DNA of 64,000 nucleotides from contig NZ_QDKQ01000052.1 of NCBI RefSeq assembly GCF_003116815.1, forward strand, positions 124,001 to 188,000, read 5' to 3'. Both the position numbers and the translations under genes were made by a program. Within the stretch, counting starts at the first letter, position 1. The number at the start of each line of letters is the position of its first letter. The stretch is from Caulobacter endophyticus (GTDB lineage Bacteria > Pseudomonadota > Alphaproteobacteria > Caulobacterales > Caulobacteraceae). The notes under the pieces were generated by a model that saw only the letters and a program-made list of their open reading frames with translations, was not told the DNA's origin and ran no database searches. This document shows, one piece after another, positions 17,207 to 25,403 of this stretch.

Positions 17207-18835
17207 CTAGATCTTGACGTCGACGCCGTCGGTATCCGCGAGGCGGTAGCCCGGGATCAGCGACGCGGCCGAAAGGGTGGGAATGTCTTCGGCCATGGCG
17301 CCCGCGAAGGCGCGACCGGCGAAGGCGCGGCGACCATGGTCGCCGCCCTGGAAGTCGAAGAAGGCGTTCTGCTGCTGGCCCTGGCCGCCGTTGCCGCTCT
17401 GGCTCGACACGTCGAACTTCAGGGCGTTTTCGGCGACGTCGAAGCCGGCCTGGCTCAGCGCCTGGCGCAGTTCGCCGGCGCGGTGGCGCAGGTCGGCGGC
17501 GGCCTGCGGGTTCTCGAAGGCCATGACGGCCGTCAGCTTGCCCTCGGCGCCGATGCGCACCTGGACGTCGACCTTGCCCAGGCCTTCCGGCGTCAGGACG
17601 ATGTCGAAGCGGGTCGACTTGGCTTCCAGCTTCTTGGCGATCTCGGCCGACATGGCCGCGACGGTCTCGGGCGAGCCGCGCACGATGGCCTCGGCCGGCG
17701 CCTGGGCGGCCGTGGCCGCCTGGGCCTGGACGGTCGGGGCGAAGGTCGCCTCGGCCTTGGGCGCGGCGACGTCGACCGGAGCGGCGTCGGCCGCCATCTG
17801 GGCGAAGGCGTCGCCAGCGCTCGACTGAGAACCGGAGTCGCTGTTGGTGGCGGCGTCGTGGGCGGCCTGCTCGGCGGCGACGGCGTGAGCGGTGACCACG
17901 GCCTCGCCCTTGGCGGCGACCTCGACCTTGCCGGTCTTGGGCGCCAGAGCCGGGGTCTCGGCGGGCTTGGCGGTTTCGACGGCGGCGGCCTGGGCCTCGA
18001 CCGGGGCGGCGACTTCGGCGGTTTCCACCGGGGTTGCGGCGGCGGTCGCGGTCAAGGCCTCATCGGCCGGAACCTGCACGGCTTTAAGGCTGACGATCTC
18101 GTCGCCCAGCGAAGCGGCGGCCGGCTGGGCGGCGTCGGCGGCGGCCTGGGCTTGCGGCTGGACCTTCGGCGCCACCGGCGCTTCGGCGGGCGCGGCGGCC
18201 TGCGGCTGGGCGGCCAGCTTGGCCAGGTCGATGGCGGGAAGCTCGGCGACGGCCGGCTGGACGGCTTCGGCGTCGACCGTCGGCGCGGCGGCGTCGGCCA
18301 CCAGGTCGGCGGCGGCTTCGACAGCGTCCGCGGCGGCGGCGAGCGGAGCCGCGCCGGCCAGCTTGGCGGCGTCGGAAACGGTGTCGGCCACGTCGCCGAC
18401 CAGGTCGGCGGCCTTGGCCAGCAGGTCGGTCGAGCCGGCGGCCGGGACTTCGGCGGAGACGGCGGCGGCGACGGCGACGGCGGGCGTCTCGGCGGCGGCC
18501 TGGCCGGTCGCGGCGGGTTGTTGCTGTTGTTGCGCGCTCATGGCGGCGACCACGGCGGCGCCGGCCTGGGCGGCGGCGACGTCCTGGCCAGCGGCGTCGG
18601 CGCCGCTCTTGCGGTCGTCGCCCTTGCGGTCGCCATCCTTGCGGTCGACGGCCGGCCTGGCCGAGGCCTTGCTCCCACCCGCGGGGCGGGCGGCCGGCTG
18701 GTCCTGCGTCTCTTCCTTCGCACCCTTGGCGGCCAGCAGCGCGCCGAAGACGTCGCCGGCGCCGGAAGCGTCGGACACGCCGGCGGCGCCCTGGGCGGGC
18801 GTCGGGAGCGGAAGAGAGGCGGCGATCGCGGTCAT
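17207..18835 (-). CDS. fliK: Flagellar hook-length control protein FliK
   Basis: A 542-residue Ala-rich hook-length ruler. Residues 1 to about 400 are low-complexity Ala/Val/Pro/Glu-rich sequence with no fold, as expected of the ruler part. The C-terminal domain (RFDIVLTPEGLGKVDVQV, then ADLRHRAGELRQALSQAGFDV) is the conserved FliK switch domain that acts on FlhB. The start at 18835 (MTAIAASLPLP) is chosen because a sigma-54 promoter at 18901-18915 overlaps the longer possible start at 18904, which therefore could not be translated from that transcript. In Caulobacter this operon (flbG) is class III. Confidence 0.85.
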   Translation of the reverse strand: MTAIAASLPLPTPAQGAAGVSDASGAGDVFGALLAAKGAKEETQDQPAARPAGGSKASARPAVDRKDGDRKGDDRKSGADAAGQDVAAAQAGAAVVAAMSAQQQQQPAATGQAAAETPAVAVAAAVSAEVPAAGSTDLLAKAADLVGDVADTVSDAAKLAGAAPLAAAADAVEAAADLVADAAAPTVDAEAVQPAVAELPAIDLAKLAAQPQAAAPAEAPVAPKVQPQAQAAADAAQPAAASLGDEIVSLKAVQVPADEALTATAAATPVETAEVAAPVEAQAAAVETAKPAETPALAPKTGKVEVAAKGEAVVTAHAVAAEQAAHDAATNSDSGSQSSAGDAFAQMAADAAPVDVAAPKAEATFAPTVQAQAATAAQAPAEAIVRGSPETVAAMSAEIAKKLEAKSTRFDIVLTPEGLGKVDVQVRIGAEGKLTAVMAFENPQAAADLRHRAGELRQALSQAGFDVAENALKFDVSSQSGNGGQGQQQNAFFDFQGGDHGRRAFAGRAFAGAMAEDIPTLSAASLIPGYRLADTDGVDVKI

Positions 18836-18900
18836 GCGGGTCGTTACGCTCGGCTGGACGACGGCTCGGACGGAGCACGCCTTGATCCGCCGTCCTCTGA

Positions 18901-18915
18901 GCAATCACCGGGCCA
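18901..18915 (-). promoter_or_regulatory. fliK: Sigma-54 promoter of the fliK-flgD-flgE operon
   Basis: On the minus strand this reads TGGCCCGGTGATTGC, matching TGGCACG-N4-TTGC at all but one position, with GG and GC exactly 10 bases apart. Transcription should start near 18889, giving a leader of about 54 bases before the fliK start at 18835. Confidence 0.85.
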
Positions 18916-18931
18916 ACCCGGAAATTTCTTT

Positions 18932-18944
18932 CAAGCCATTGATT
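18932..18944 (-). promoter_or_regulatory. IHF binding site
   Basis: The plus strand reads CAAGCCATTGATT, an exact match to the reverse IHF consensus YAA-N4-TTGATW. It lies 17 bases upstream of the -24 element for fliK and between it and the FlbD-like sites, where IHF bending would bring the activator to the promoter. Confidence 0.75.
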
Positions 18945-18978
18945 TTAAAGGTTTTAACTTCCGATTTACCCTTTGATT

Positions 18979-19010
18979 TCGGCAGGTTGCGGCGGATTTT
19001 GCCGAGCGGA
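18979..19010. promoter_or_regulatory. FlbD (ftr) enhancer candidate
   Basis: TCGGCA at 18979-18984 and TGCCGA at 19000-19005 form an inverted pair, and TTTGCCGAGCGGA at 18998-19010 recurs exactly at 19224-19236. GC-rich CGGCA/TGCCG elements about 90-120 bases upstream of the fliK start site are where Caulobacter ftr enhancers are known to lie. FlbD binding is inferred. Confidence 0.5.
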
Positions 19011-19072
19011 AACGGAAAGAATGACCCCTCGTTTGCCGCGTCGGCGCGCCGCAGGCCGGGTCTGGACCGGGT

Positions 19073-19087
19073 TGGCGCCATCCTTGC
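19073..19087 (+). promoter_or_regulatory. flgK: Sigma-54 promoter candidate for flgK (distal)
   Basis: TGGCGCCATCCTTGC on the plus strand has the GG-N10-GC spacing with TGGC and TTGC blocks intact. It would give a leader of about 150 bases before the flgK start at 19250. Confidence 0.6.
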
Positions 19088-19179
19088 GCTCCCCTCCTCG
19101 TCGTCCGCACGGCGCATGGAACTCAACGCCTTGTATTTCAACGGTTTGCACAACGGAAACGAGACGCTCTCGACGCCCA

Positions 19180-19198
19180 CCCGGCAAGTTTCGCCGGG
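19180..19198. repeat. Small inverted repeat in the flgK leader region
   Basis: CCCGGC (19180-19185) and GCCGGG (19193-19198) are separated by 7 bases and flanked by GCAAG-type sequence. It could be a FlbD site or a small RNA hairpin if transcription starts at the distal promoter. Confidence 0.4.
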
Positions 19199-19213
19199 CA
19201 AGGTCGCGTCGCG

Positions 19214-19236
19214 TGGTCCGTGCTTTGCCGAGCGGA
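19214..19236 (+). promoter_or_regulatory. flgK: Sigma-54 promoter candidate for flgK (proximal), overlapping an ftr-like repeat
   Basis: TGGTCCGTGCTTTGC at 19214-19228 matches the sigma-54 consensus at 13 of 15 positions with GG-N10-GC spacing. Its -12 part overlaps the 13-base repeat TTTGCCGAGCGGA (19224-19236). A start site near 19240 would leave only about 10 bases before the flgK ATG, so this may be an activator-binding site rather than the main promoter. Confidence 0.5.
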
Positions 19237-19249
19237 CAGGAGATCGCTG

Positions 19250-21358
19250 ATGTCGCTGAACACCATCCTGAACACCGCGACGTCGGGGATGATGGCCGCC
19301 CAGACGGGCATGCGCGTCGTTTCCGACAACATCGCCAACGTCAACACGGCCGGCTACGTCCGCAAGACGGTCAGCCAGTCCAACCTCGTGTCGAACGGCA
19401 TGGGCGTGGGCGTCAACATCGACGCCATCAAGCGCGCCACCGACCGCTTCCTGCAGTCGGCCAGCCTGAACGCCGCGTCGGACGCCGGCCGCGCCTCGGC
19501 GCTCTCGAGCGCGCTGGACAACGCCCAGGAACTGTTCGGCGACCCCAGCGCCAAGACCAACTTCTTCTCGATGCTGGACGAGGTGTTCAGCGCCTTCTCC
19601 CAGGCCGCCGACGAGCCGTCCTCGTCGCTGCTGCGCTCGCAGGCCCTGACCAAGGTCGAGGACTTCCTGGGTGAAAGCAGCCGCATCACCGCCGGCCTGT
19701 CGAGCCTGGGCAAGGACGCCGACACCAAGATCTCGGCCGATGTCGACCGCGTGAACGTGCTGCTCAAGCAGATCGACGAGCTGAACGCCGACATCACCCG
19801 CGCCAAGACCACCGGGGTCGACGCCACCGGTTCGGAGAACATCCAGAGCGGCCTGATCGACGAGCTGTCCTCGCTGATGAACGTGCAGGTCAGCCAGCGC
19901 GCCAACGGCGGCGTGCTGATCCGCTCGACCGAGGGCATGAGCCTGGCCGGCGAAGGCGCGGCCGTGGTCAAGTACGAGCAGTCGCCCACCGCCAACGGCT
20001 TCCTGACGGTCACCTCGGCCAACAGCGGCGGCCAGGCCAGCCCGCTCTATATCAGCAGCGGCGAAATCAAGGGCCTGCTGGAGCTGCGCAACACCGAGCT
20101 GCCGGCCCTGTCGGACCAGCTGGGCGAGTTCGTCACCCGCGCCACCGAGGAGCTGAACCGCGCCTCGAACGCCAACTCGTCGGTCCCTGCTCCGGCCAGC
20201 ATGACCGGCCGCAACACGGGCCTGGACGCCACGACGGCCCTTACCGGCTTCACCGGCAAGACCACCATCGCCCTGACCGACGCCAGCGGCGTCATCCAGC
20301 GCCGCATCGAGGTGGACTTCAGCGCCGGCTCGATGACGGTCGACGGCGTCGCCGGCCCAGCCTTCACGCCGGCCAACTTCCTGACCCAGCTGAACGGCGC
20401 CCTGGGCGCCGACGGCCAGGCCAGCTTCACCAACGGCGCGCTCAGCCTGTCGGCCAACGGCGGCCTGGGCGTGGCCATCGCCGATGATCCGGCCAGCCCG
20501 TCGAACAAGGCCGGCAAGGGCTTCAGCCACTTCTTCGGCATGAACGACATCGTCCGCCAGACCGGCTACTCGCCGTACGAGACGGGCATGACCACGGCCT
20601 CGCCGCACGGCTTCACGCCGGGCGAGGAAATCACCCTGCGCCTGACCGACGTCGAGGGCGGCCGCATCCGCGACGTGAAGGTCACCGTCCCGGCCGGCGG
20701 CACGATGCAGGACATGCTGAACGCCTTGAACTCGCGCGCCGACGGCGCGGGCCAGTACGGGACCTTCGCCCTCGACTCCAAGGGCGCGCTCAGCTTCAGC
20801 TCCAACAGCGCCTCGCCCGTGACCCTGTCGGTGGTCGAGGACGGCACCCAGCGCGGCGCCGGCGGCCCGTCGCTGAGCCAGCTGTTCGGCCTGGGTCCGT
20901 CGGAGCGCAGCACCCGCGCCTCGGGCTACACCATCGACGCGGCGATGAATTCCAACCCGACCCGCCTGCCCTTCGCCAAGCTCAACCTGACGGCCGCCGC
21001 CGGGACCTCGGCCCTGGCCATCGGCGACGCCCGCGGCGCCCTGGCCCTGGCCAAGGCCGGCGACAGCGCGGTGAACTTCTCCTCGGCCGGCGGCGTCGGC
21101 GCGGCCAGCAGCAGCGTGCTGCGCTACGGCGCCGACTTCGCCGGCTCGATCGCCCGCAAGGCCGCCGCCGCCGAATCCAAGAAGGACGCCACCGCTTCGG
21201 TGAAGGTCGAGGTCGACACCCAGCGCCAGTCGCACGAGGGCGTCAATCTCGACGAAGAGCTCATCAATCTGACGACGTACCAGCAGGCGTTCAACGCCTC
21301 GGCCCGCCTGATCCAGGCGACCAAGGACATGTACGACGTCCTCGTGAACATCATCTGA
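19250..21358 (+). CDS. flgK: Hook-filament junction protein FlgK
   Basis: A 702-residue junction protein (HAP1) between hook and filament. It begins with the rod/hook N-terminal motif (TATSGMMAAQTGMRVVSDNIANVNTAGYVRK in parts) and ends with the matching C-terminal helix (NLDEELINLTTYQQAFNASARL). The centre is a long Ser/Thr/Ala-rich exposed region. The start is at the ATG preceded by AGGAG; ten more residues upstream are not used. It is the flaN gene of older Caulobacter literature and is co-transcribed with flgL, which starts 8 bases later. Confidence 0.96.
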   Translation: MSLNTILNTATSGMMAAQTGMRVVSDNIANVNTAGYVRKTVSQSNLVSNGMGVGVNIDAIKRATDRFLQSASLNAASDAGRASALSSALDNAQELFGDPSAKTNFFSMLDEVFSAFSQAADEPSSSLLRSQALTKVEDFLGESSRITAGLSSLGKDADTKISADVDRVNVLLKQIDELNADITRAKTTGVDATGSENIQSGLIDELSSLMNVQVSQRANGGVLIRSTEGMSLAGEGAAVVKYEQSPTANGFLTVTSANSGGQASPLYISSGEIKGLLELRNTELPALSDQLGEFVTRATEELNRASNANSSVPAPASMTGRNTGLDATTALTGFTGKTTIALTDASGVIQRRIEVDFSAGSMTVDGVAGPAFTPANFLTQLNGALGADGQASFTNGALSLSANGGLGVAIADDPASPSNKAGKGFSHFFGMNDIVRQTGYSPYETGMTTASPHGFTPGEEITLRLTDVEGGRIRDVKVTVPAGGTMQDMLNALNSRADGAGQYGTFALDSKGALSFSSNSASPVTLSVVEDGTQRGAGGPSLSQLFGLGPSERSTRASGYTIDAAMNSNPTRLPFAKLNLTAAAGTSALAIGDARGALALAKAGDSAVNFSSAGGVGAASSSVLRYGADFAGSIARKAAAAESKKDATASVKVEVDTQRQSHEGVNLDEELINLTTYQQAFNASARLIQATKDMYDVLVNII

Positions 21359-21366
21359 GGTCCGCC

Positions 21367-22290
21367 ATGACCCGTGTCTCCACCTCCGGCAATTTCGGCG
21401 TGATGACGTCGAACCTGATGCTGGCGCAGGTGCGCCAGAACCAGATCGGCGAGCAGGTCTCCAGCCAGAAGGTCGCCAGCGACCTGAAAGGCTATTCCAA
21501 GAACGCCGAGATGCTGACGGCGATGAAGAGCGCCCAGGCCAAGATCGACGGCTTCCTCGACCAGACCAAGCTTGTCTCCAACCGCCTGGAGATGCAGGAC
21601 ATGGGCATCGAGCGCCTGGCCAACTCGGCCACCAGCGCCCGCGAGGCGATCGCCAACGCCCTGGCCGCCGGCAACGCCACCACCCTGATGCAGCAGATGC
21701 AGAACGCCTTCGGCGATGCGGTGCAGGGACTCAACACCAAGGCCAACGGCTATTACGTCTTCTCGGGCGCCAAGAACGACGTGCCGACCACCACGGCCAC
21801 CAGCATGGCCGACCTGACGGCCGCGCCCAGCACCGCCTCGCTGTTCCAGAACGACCAGTACGTCACGACCAACCGCATCGACGAGTCGACCACGGTGTCG
21901 ACCGGCGTGCTGGGCGACGCCCTGGGAACCGAGCTGTTTGACGCCTTCAAGCAGGTGCAGGCCTATGTCGACGCCAACGGCCCGTTCACCGGCAACCTGA
22001 CCGACGCCCAGTCGACCTTCCTCAAGGGCCTGCTGCCGGCCTTCGACGGCGCCCACAAGGACCTAGTCACCGCCCAGGGCAAGAACGGCCTGAACCAGAA
22101 GCGCTTCGAGGACGCCCAGGTGTCGCTGCAGGACCAGACCGACAGCCTGACGGTGATGATCGGCGGCGTGGTCGACGTCGACATGGCCGAGGCGGTCACC
22201 CGCCTGCAGGCCGCCCAGCTGGCCGTGCAGGCCTCGGCCCAGGTGTTCGCCTCGCTGCAGAACTCGTCGCTGCTGAACGTCCTGAAGTAA
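21367..22290 (+). CDS. flgL: Hook-filament junction protein FlgL
   Basis: A 307-residue flagellin-like junction protein (HAP3). The N-terminal helix (NFGVMTSNLMLAQVRQNQIGEQVSSQKVASDLKGYSKN in parts) and C-terminal helix (DVDMAEAVTRLQAAQLAVQASAQVFASLQNSSLLNVLK in parts) are those of the flagellin family, which pack together in the filament. It follows flgK by 8 bases in one operon. Length is normal for FlgL and shorter than flagellin. Confidence 0.94.
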   Translation: MTRVSTSGNFGVMTSNLMLAQVRQNQIGEQVSSQKVASDLKGYSKNAEMLTAMKSAQAKIDGFLDQTKLVSNRLEMQDMGIERLANSATSAREAIANALAAGNATTLMQQMQNAFGDAVQGLNTKANGYYVFSGAKNDVPTTTATSMADLTAAPSTASLFQNDQYVTTNRIDESTTVSTGVLGDALGTELFDAFKQVQAYVDANGPFTGNLTDAQSTFLKGLLPAFDGAHKDLVTAQGKNGLNQKRFEDAQVSLQDQTDSLTVMIGGVVDVDMAEAVTRLQAAQLAVQASAQVFASLQNSSLLNVLK

Positions 22291-22354
22291 CTCTCTTCAC
22301 CTGCGGCGCTTGGCCCGGCTCGCAAATTCGGGGTCGAGGCTCTAAATAGCGCCG

Positions 22355-23581
22355 ATGGACGCCGACCTCGCCCGTTTCGACCCCGCTCACGCCCCCATTC
22401 CGGAGGGCGACGCCCTCATCGCGCGCGCCGCCGAGGTGGTCAAACAGGCCGTCGGCCTGCCGGAAGGGACGCGGATCGTCGCGGCCATGTCCGGCGGCGT
22501 GGATTCCACCGTCACCGCCGCCCTTCTGGCCAAGGCCGGCTACGACGTGGTGGGCGTGACCCTGCAGCTCTACGACCATGGCGCGGCGATCTCCAAGAAG
22601 GGCGCCTGCTGCGCCGGCCAGGATATCATGGACGCCCGCATGGCGGCCGAGCGGATCGGCATCCCGCACTACGTGCTGGACTACGAGAGCCGCTTCAAGG
22701 AGCAGGTCATCGAGGACTTCGCCGACGCCTATCTGCGCGGCGAGACCCCGATCCCGTGCGTGCGCTGCAACCAGACCGTCAAGTTCCGCGACCTGCTGGA
22801 CGTGGCCCGCGACCTGGGCGCCGAGGCCATGGCCACCGGCCACTACGTACAACGCGGCTACACCGCCGCCAGCAACCGCCCGCAGCTGCGCCGCGCCGCC
22901 GACCCGGCCAAGGACCAGTCCTACTTCCTGTTCGCCACCACGCGCGAGCAGCTCGACTTCCTGCGCTTCCCGCTCGGCGGTTTCGCCAAGCCGCAAGTGC
23001 GGGCCATCGCCGCGGCGCTAGGCCTGTCGGTGGCCGACAAGCCCGACAGCCAGGACATCTGCTTCGTGCCGGAGGGCAAGTACACCACGGTCATCGACCG
23101 CATCCGCCCGCAGGGCGCGGAAGCGGGCGATATCGTGCACCTGGACGGCAAGGTGCTGGGCCGCCACGAGGGCGTCACCCGCTACACCATCGGCCAGCGC
23201 CGCGGCCTCAATGTCGGCGGCGGCACGGGCGAGCCCTTGTTCGTCGTGCGAATCGACGCCGACAGGCGCCACGTCGTGGTCGGTCCGCGCGAGGCGCTGC
23301 TGACCAGGGCGCTGACCCTGAAGGAAGACAACTGGCTGGGCGGCGAGGACGACCTGATCGCGGCCGCCGGGGCTCATGCGCAAGTCCTGGCCCGCGTCCG
23401 TTCGACCCGCGAACCCGTGCCCGGCCGCCTGACCCTCGAAGACGGCGGCGTGCGCCTGGTGTTCGACGTGCTGGAAGAAGGCGTCGCCCCCGGCCAGGCC
23501 TGCGTGCTCTACGACCCCGCCGATCCCGAACGCGTGCTCGGCGGCGGGTTTATCGCCACGACGCAGAGGGCGATGGACTAG
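22355..23581 (+). CDS. mnmA: tRNA-specific 2-thiouridylase MnmA
   Basis: A 408-residue enzyme that makes 2-thiouridine at the wobble position of tRNAs for Lys, Glu and Gln. The ATP-binding PP-loop SGGVDST is at residues 46-52. The two catalytic cysteines are in the [11 protein letters not shown] and [10 protein letters not shown] segments. The GHY motif (ATGHYVQR) and the C-terminal barrel are present. The gene stands alone after flgL, with no operon partner on its strand, and is followed by a strong shared terminator. Confidence 0.97.
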   Translation: MDADLARFDPAHAPIPEGDALIARAAEVVKQAVGLPEGTRIVAAMSGGVDSTVTAALLAKAGYDVVGVTLQLYDHGAAISKKGACCAGQDIMDARMAAERIGIPHYVLDYESRFKEQVIEDFADAYLRGETPIPCVRCNQTVKFRDLLDVARDLGAEAMATGHYVQRGYTAASNRPQLRRAADPAKDQSYFLFATTREQLDFLRFPLGGFAKPQVRAIAAALGLSVADKPDSQDICFVPEGKYTTVIDRIRPQGAEAGDIVHLDGKVLGRHEGVTRYTIGQRRGLNVGGGTGEPLFVVRIDADRRHVVVGPREALLTRALTLKEDNWLGGEDDLIAAAGAHAQVLARVRSTREPVPGRLTLEDGGVRLVFDVLEEGVAPGQACVLYDPADPERVLGGGFIATTQRAMD

Positions 23582-23588
23582 GAAAGAT

Positions 23589-23712
23589 CCTCCCCCTCTG
23601 GGGGAGGCGGCCGAAGGCCGGTGGGGGGCCGTTTTCAGCTTCCGGTGATATAGCCGGCTTTCAAACACTCCCCCCACCGATCGCTACGCGATCACCTCCC
23701 CCACAGGGGAGG
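23589..23712. repeat. Family B palindromic intergenic repeat, copy 1
   Basis: A 124-base element just after the mnmA stop. Its ends are inverted: CCTCCCCCTCTGGGGGAGGC at the left and the matching CCTCCCCCACAGGGGAGG at the right, each end also forming its own hairpin. The core carries CGTTTTCAGCTTCCG. The same element, in the opposite orientation, occurs at 51733-51857. It is mobile-looking but codes for nothing. Confidence 0.8.
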
Positions 23713-23725
23713 CTCCTTGAAACGA

Positions 23726-23763
23726 AAAACGCCGCGACAGCCGGTCAGCTGTCGCGGCGTTTT
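23726..23763. terminator. Bidirectional rho-independent terminator, mnmA / hpt
   Basis: Perfect 16-base arms (AAAACGCCGCGACAGC at 23726-23741 and its complement at 23748-23763) enclose a 6-base loop. The arms carry A and T runs, so it works in both directions: for mnmA on the plus strand and for hpt on the minus strand. Confidence 0.92.
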
Positions 23764-23840
23764 GCGTCTGAGAAGCCCCTCTTCCTTCGGCTTTCGCCGA
23801 CACCTTCTCCCGCAAGGGAAGAAGGACCGGGACTTCAAGC

Positions 23841-24371
23841 TCAGTCCAGCGCGCCGATATACGGCAGGCCGCGGCTCTTGCCTTCGTCGTCGAGGCCGTA
23901 GCCGACGAGGTAGCGGGCCGGGGCTTCCCAGGCCACGAAGTCGGGCTCCATGCCGCGCGAGGTCGGCCAGGGCTTGCGGGCGAAGACGGCGGTCAGCACT
24001 TCGCTGGCGCCGGCGTCCTTGACCAGGCGCGCGGCTTCCGACAGCGACAGGCCGGTGTCGAACACGTCGTCGACCACCAGGGCGCGGCGGCCCACCAGCG
24101 GACGCTGCAGGTCGGCGCGCACTTCGCAACGGCCCGTGCTCTTGCGCTCGTCATGGTACGAGGCCAGCCACAGGGCGTCGAAGCGGACGTTGCGGCCGGC
24201 CTTCCACAGCGCGCGGGTCAGGTCGGCGGCGAACCACAGGCCGCCGGTCAGCAGGCAGACGGCGACGGTGTCGTCGTCGATGCGCGGAGCGATCTGGCGA
24301 GCCAGGGCCTCGACCCGCTCGGCGATTTCTTGCTCGGAAATGAGCACTTCGGGGCGGGCGAGATCGGTCAT
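23841..24371 (-). CDS. hpt: Hypoxanthine phosphoribosyltransferase
   Basis: A 176-residue purine salvage enzyme that converts hypoxanthine or guanine with PRPP to the nucleotide. The PRPP-binding loop is ALVVDDVFDTGLSL. The upstream LTGGLWFAADL segment and the flexible loop LWLASYHDERKSTG are also in place. The C-terminal FVAWEAPARYLVGYGLDDEG binds the base. It is 15 bases after the zinc-ribbon gene, probably in one operon. Xanthine use cannot be excluded. Confidence 0.92.
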   Translation of the reverse strand: MTDLARPEVLISEQEIAERVEALARQIAPRIDDDTVAVCLLTGGLWFAADLTRALWKAGRNVRFDALWLASYHDERKSTGRCEVRADLQRPLVGRRALVVDDVFDTGLSLSEAARLVKDAGASEVLTAVFARKPWPTSRGMEPDFVAWEAPARYLVGYGLDDEGKSRGLPYIGALD

Positions 24372-24386
24372 GTCAGGGGATCTTGG

Positions 24387-25346
24387 TCAATGATGGTCGG
24401 CGGGGGCCGGTTCGGCCGCTCCGGTCTCATGACCAGGGGCGTCATGTCCAGCCCCTTCCGCCACGGAATCCTCCGCATGCGCCCCTTCGGCGGCATGATC
24501 GGCGGCGGGCGTGTCCTGGGCGCCGCGCAGTTCAGGCTCGCCGTGGCCGTCCTTGGCGGGGCCGAGGCCCGTCTTGACCGCGTGGGCCGCGCCCTTCTCG
24601 ACCGCGAAGCCGACCTCCAGCACCTGGGCGCTGGACGGCGGGTTCAGCAGGGTCACCGAGAAGTGCCGGGTCTGGCCGGGCGGAATGATCGGATCGGCGG
24701 CGGCGGCCAGCTGGCCGGCCACACGCTTGCCGCCCTTGTTGAGCAGGGCGATGCGCAGCGGCGGGGCCGAGACCGGCTTTTCGGTGATGTTGCGGATCAC
24801 GCCGGTGACGGTCAGGGCGGCGCGGCCGTCCTGCATCGAGGGCTGGGCGCGGATGCTGCTTTCCTCGACGATCAGGCCGACGGTGTTGATCGGCGCGCCG
24901 ACCATGGCGTAGGCGCCGGCCGTGCCGGGCATCAGCTTTCCGATGTTGAGGCGGAAGACTCCGGCCCCGACCAGCACCACCACCACGAAGGCGGCCATCG
25001 AGGCCCAGACGATGCCGGTGGTCTTGGCTTCCTTCAGGCGACGCTCGGCGTCGGCGCGGGCCCGGAAGACCTTGGGCAGTTCCTCGCCCGGCAGGGCGCT
25101 GACCGGCGGCTCCGGCTCGGGCTCGTCGTCCAGCGCGTGCAGGGGATCGAGCGCGGCCGAGACGGCCGCGTCGTTGGCCGGCGCCACGGCTGGCGGCGCG
25201 TCGAACAGGTCGTCGTCGGCGGCGGTTTCGTTACGCGCGGTCCACCGCGCCCCGCACGAGGCGCAGCGCACGACGCGCCCGGCCGAACCGACCTTGGCGT
25301 CGTCGACGAAATAGCGGCTGGCGCACTCGGGACAGGTCAGTATCAT
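24387..25346 (-). CDS. MJ0042-type zinc-ribbon membrane protein (DUF3426)
   Basis: A 319-residue protein with an N-terminal zinc ribbon (Cys5, Cys8, Cys28, Cys31, in CPEC and CASC) and an Asp/Glu-rich linker. One membrane segment follows at about residues 125-148 (IVWASMAAFVVVVLVGAGVF). After it comes a DUF3426-type domain (GVIRNITEKPVSAPPLRIAL) and a His/Glu/Ala-rich tail from about residue 275. It is a predicted inner-membrane protein with cytoplasmic ribbon and periplasmic domain. It is divergent from ftsE, a common arrangement in Caulobacterales. Function is unknown; a link to cell division is only suggested by position. Confidence 0.8.
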   Translation of the reverse strand: MILTCPECASRYFVDDAKVGSAGRVVRCASCGARWTARNETAADDDLFDAPPAVAPANDAAVSAALDPLHALDDEPEPEPPVSALPGEELPKVFRARADAERRLKEAKTTGIVWASMAAFVVVVLVGAGVFRLNIGKLMPGTAGAYAMVGAPINTVGLIVEESSIRAQPSMQDGRAALTVTGVIRNITEKPVSAPPLRIALLNKGGKRVAGQLAAAADPIIPPGQTRHFSVTLLNPPSSAQVLEVGFAVEKGAAHAVKTGLGPAKDGHGEPELRGAQDTPAADHAAEGAHAEDSVAEGAGHDAPGHETGAAEPAPADHH

Positions 25347-25403
25347 GGCCGCGAATCGGTCATCCCCGCTTTACAGCATTGGAGGTCGCCGATTTTAACC
25401 CTG

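Larger units (their letters stand above)
18836..19249. promoter_or_regulatory. Divergent fliK/flgK control region
   Basis: This 414-base gap separates fliK (minus) and flgK (plus) and contains no gene. It holds sigma-54 promoters facing each way, an exact IHF consensus match, a 13-base direct repeat TTTGCCGAGCGGA at 18998-19010 and 19224-19236, and CGGCA/TGCCG inverted pairs that look like FlbD (ftr) sites. This matches the known layout of the C. crescentus flbG-flaN divergent region. Individual sites are listed separately. Confidence 0.8.

Noticed and set aside
23582-23840. Small RNA gene after mnmA
   Set aside because: The structure is explained by the family B repeat and the shared terminator; no promoter pointing into it was seen.
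24153-25403. Long N-terminal extension of ftsE
   Set aside because: The extension runs opposite the zinc-ribbon gene and lacks homology; FtsE proteins begin close to the ABC domain.
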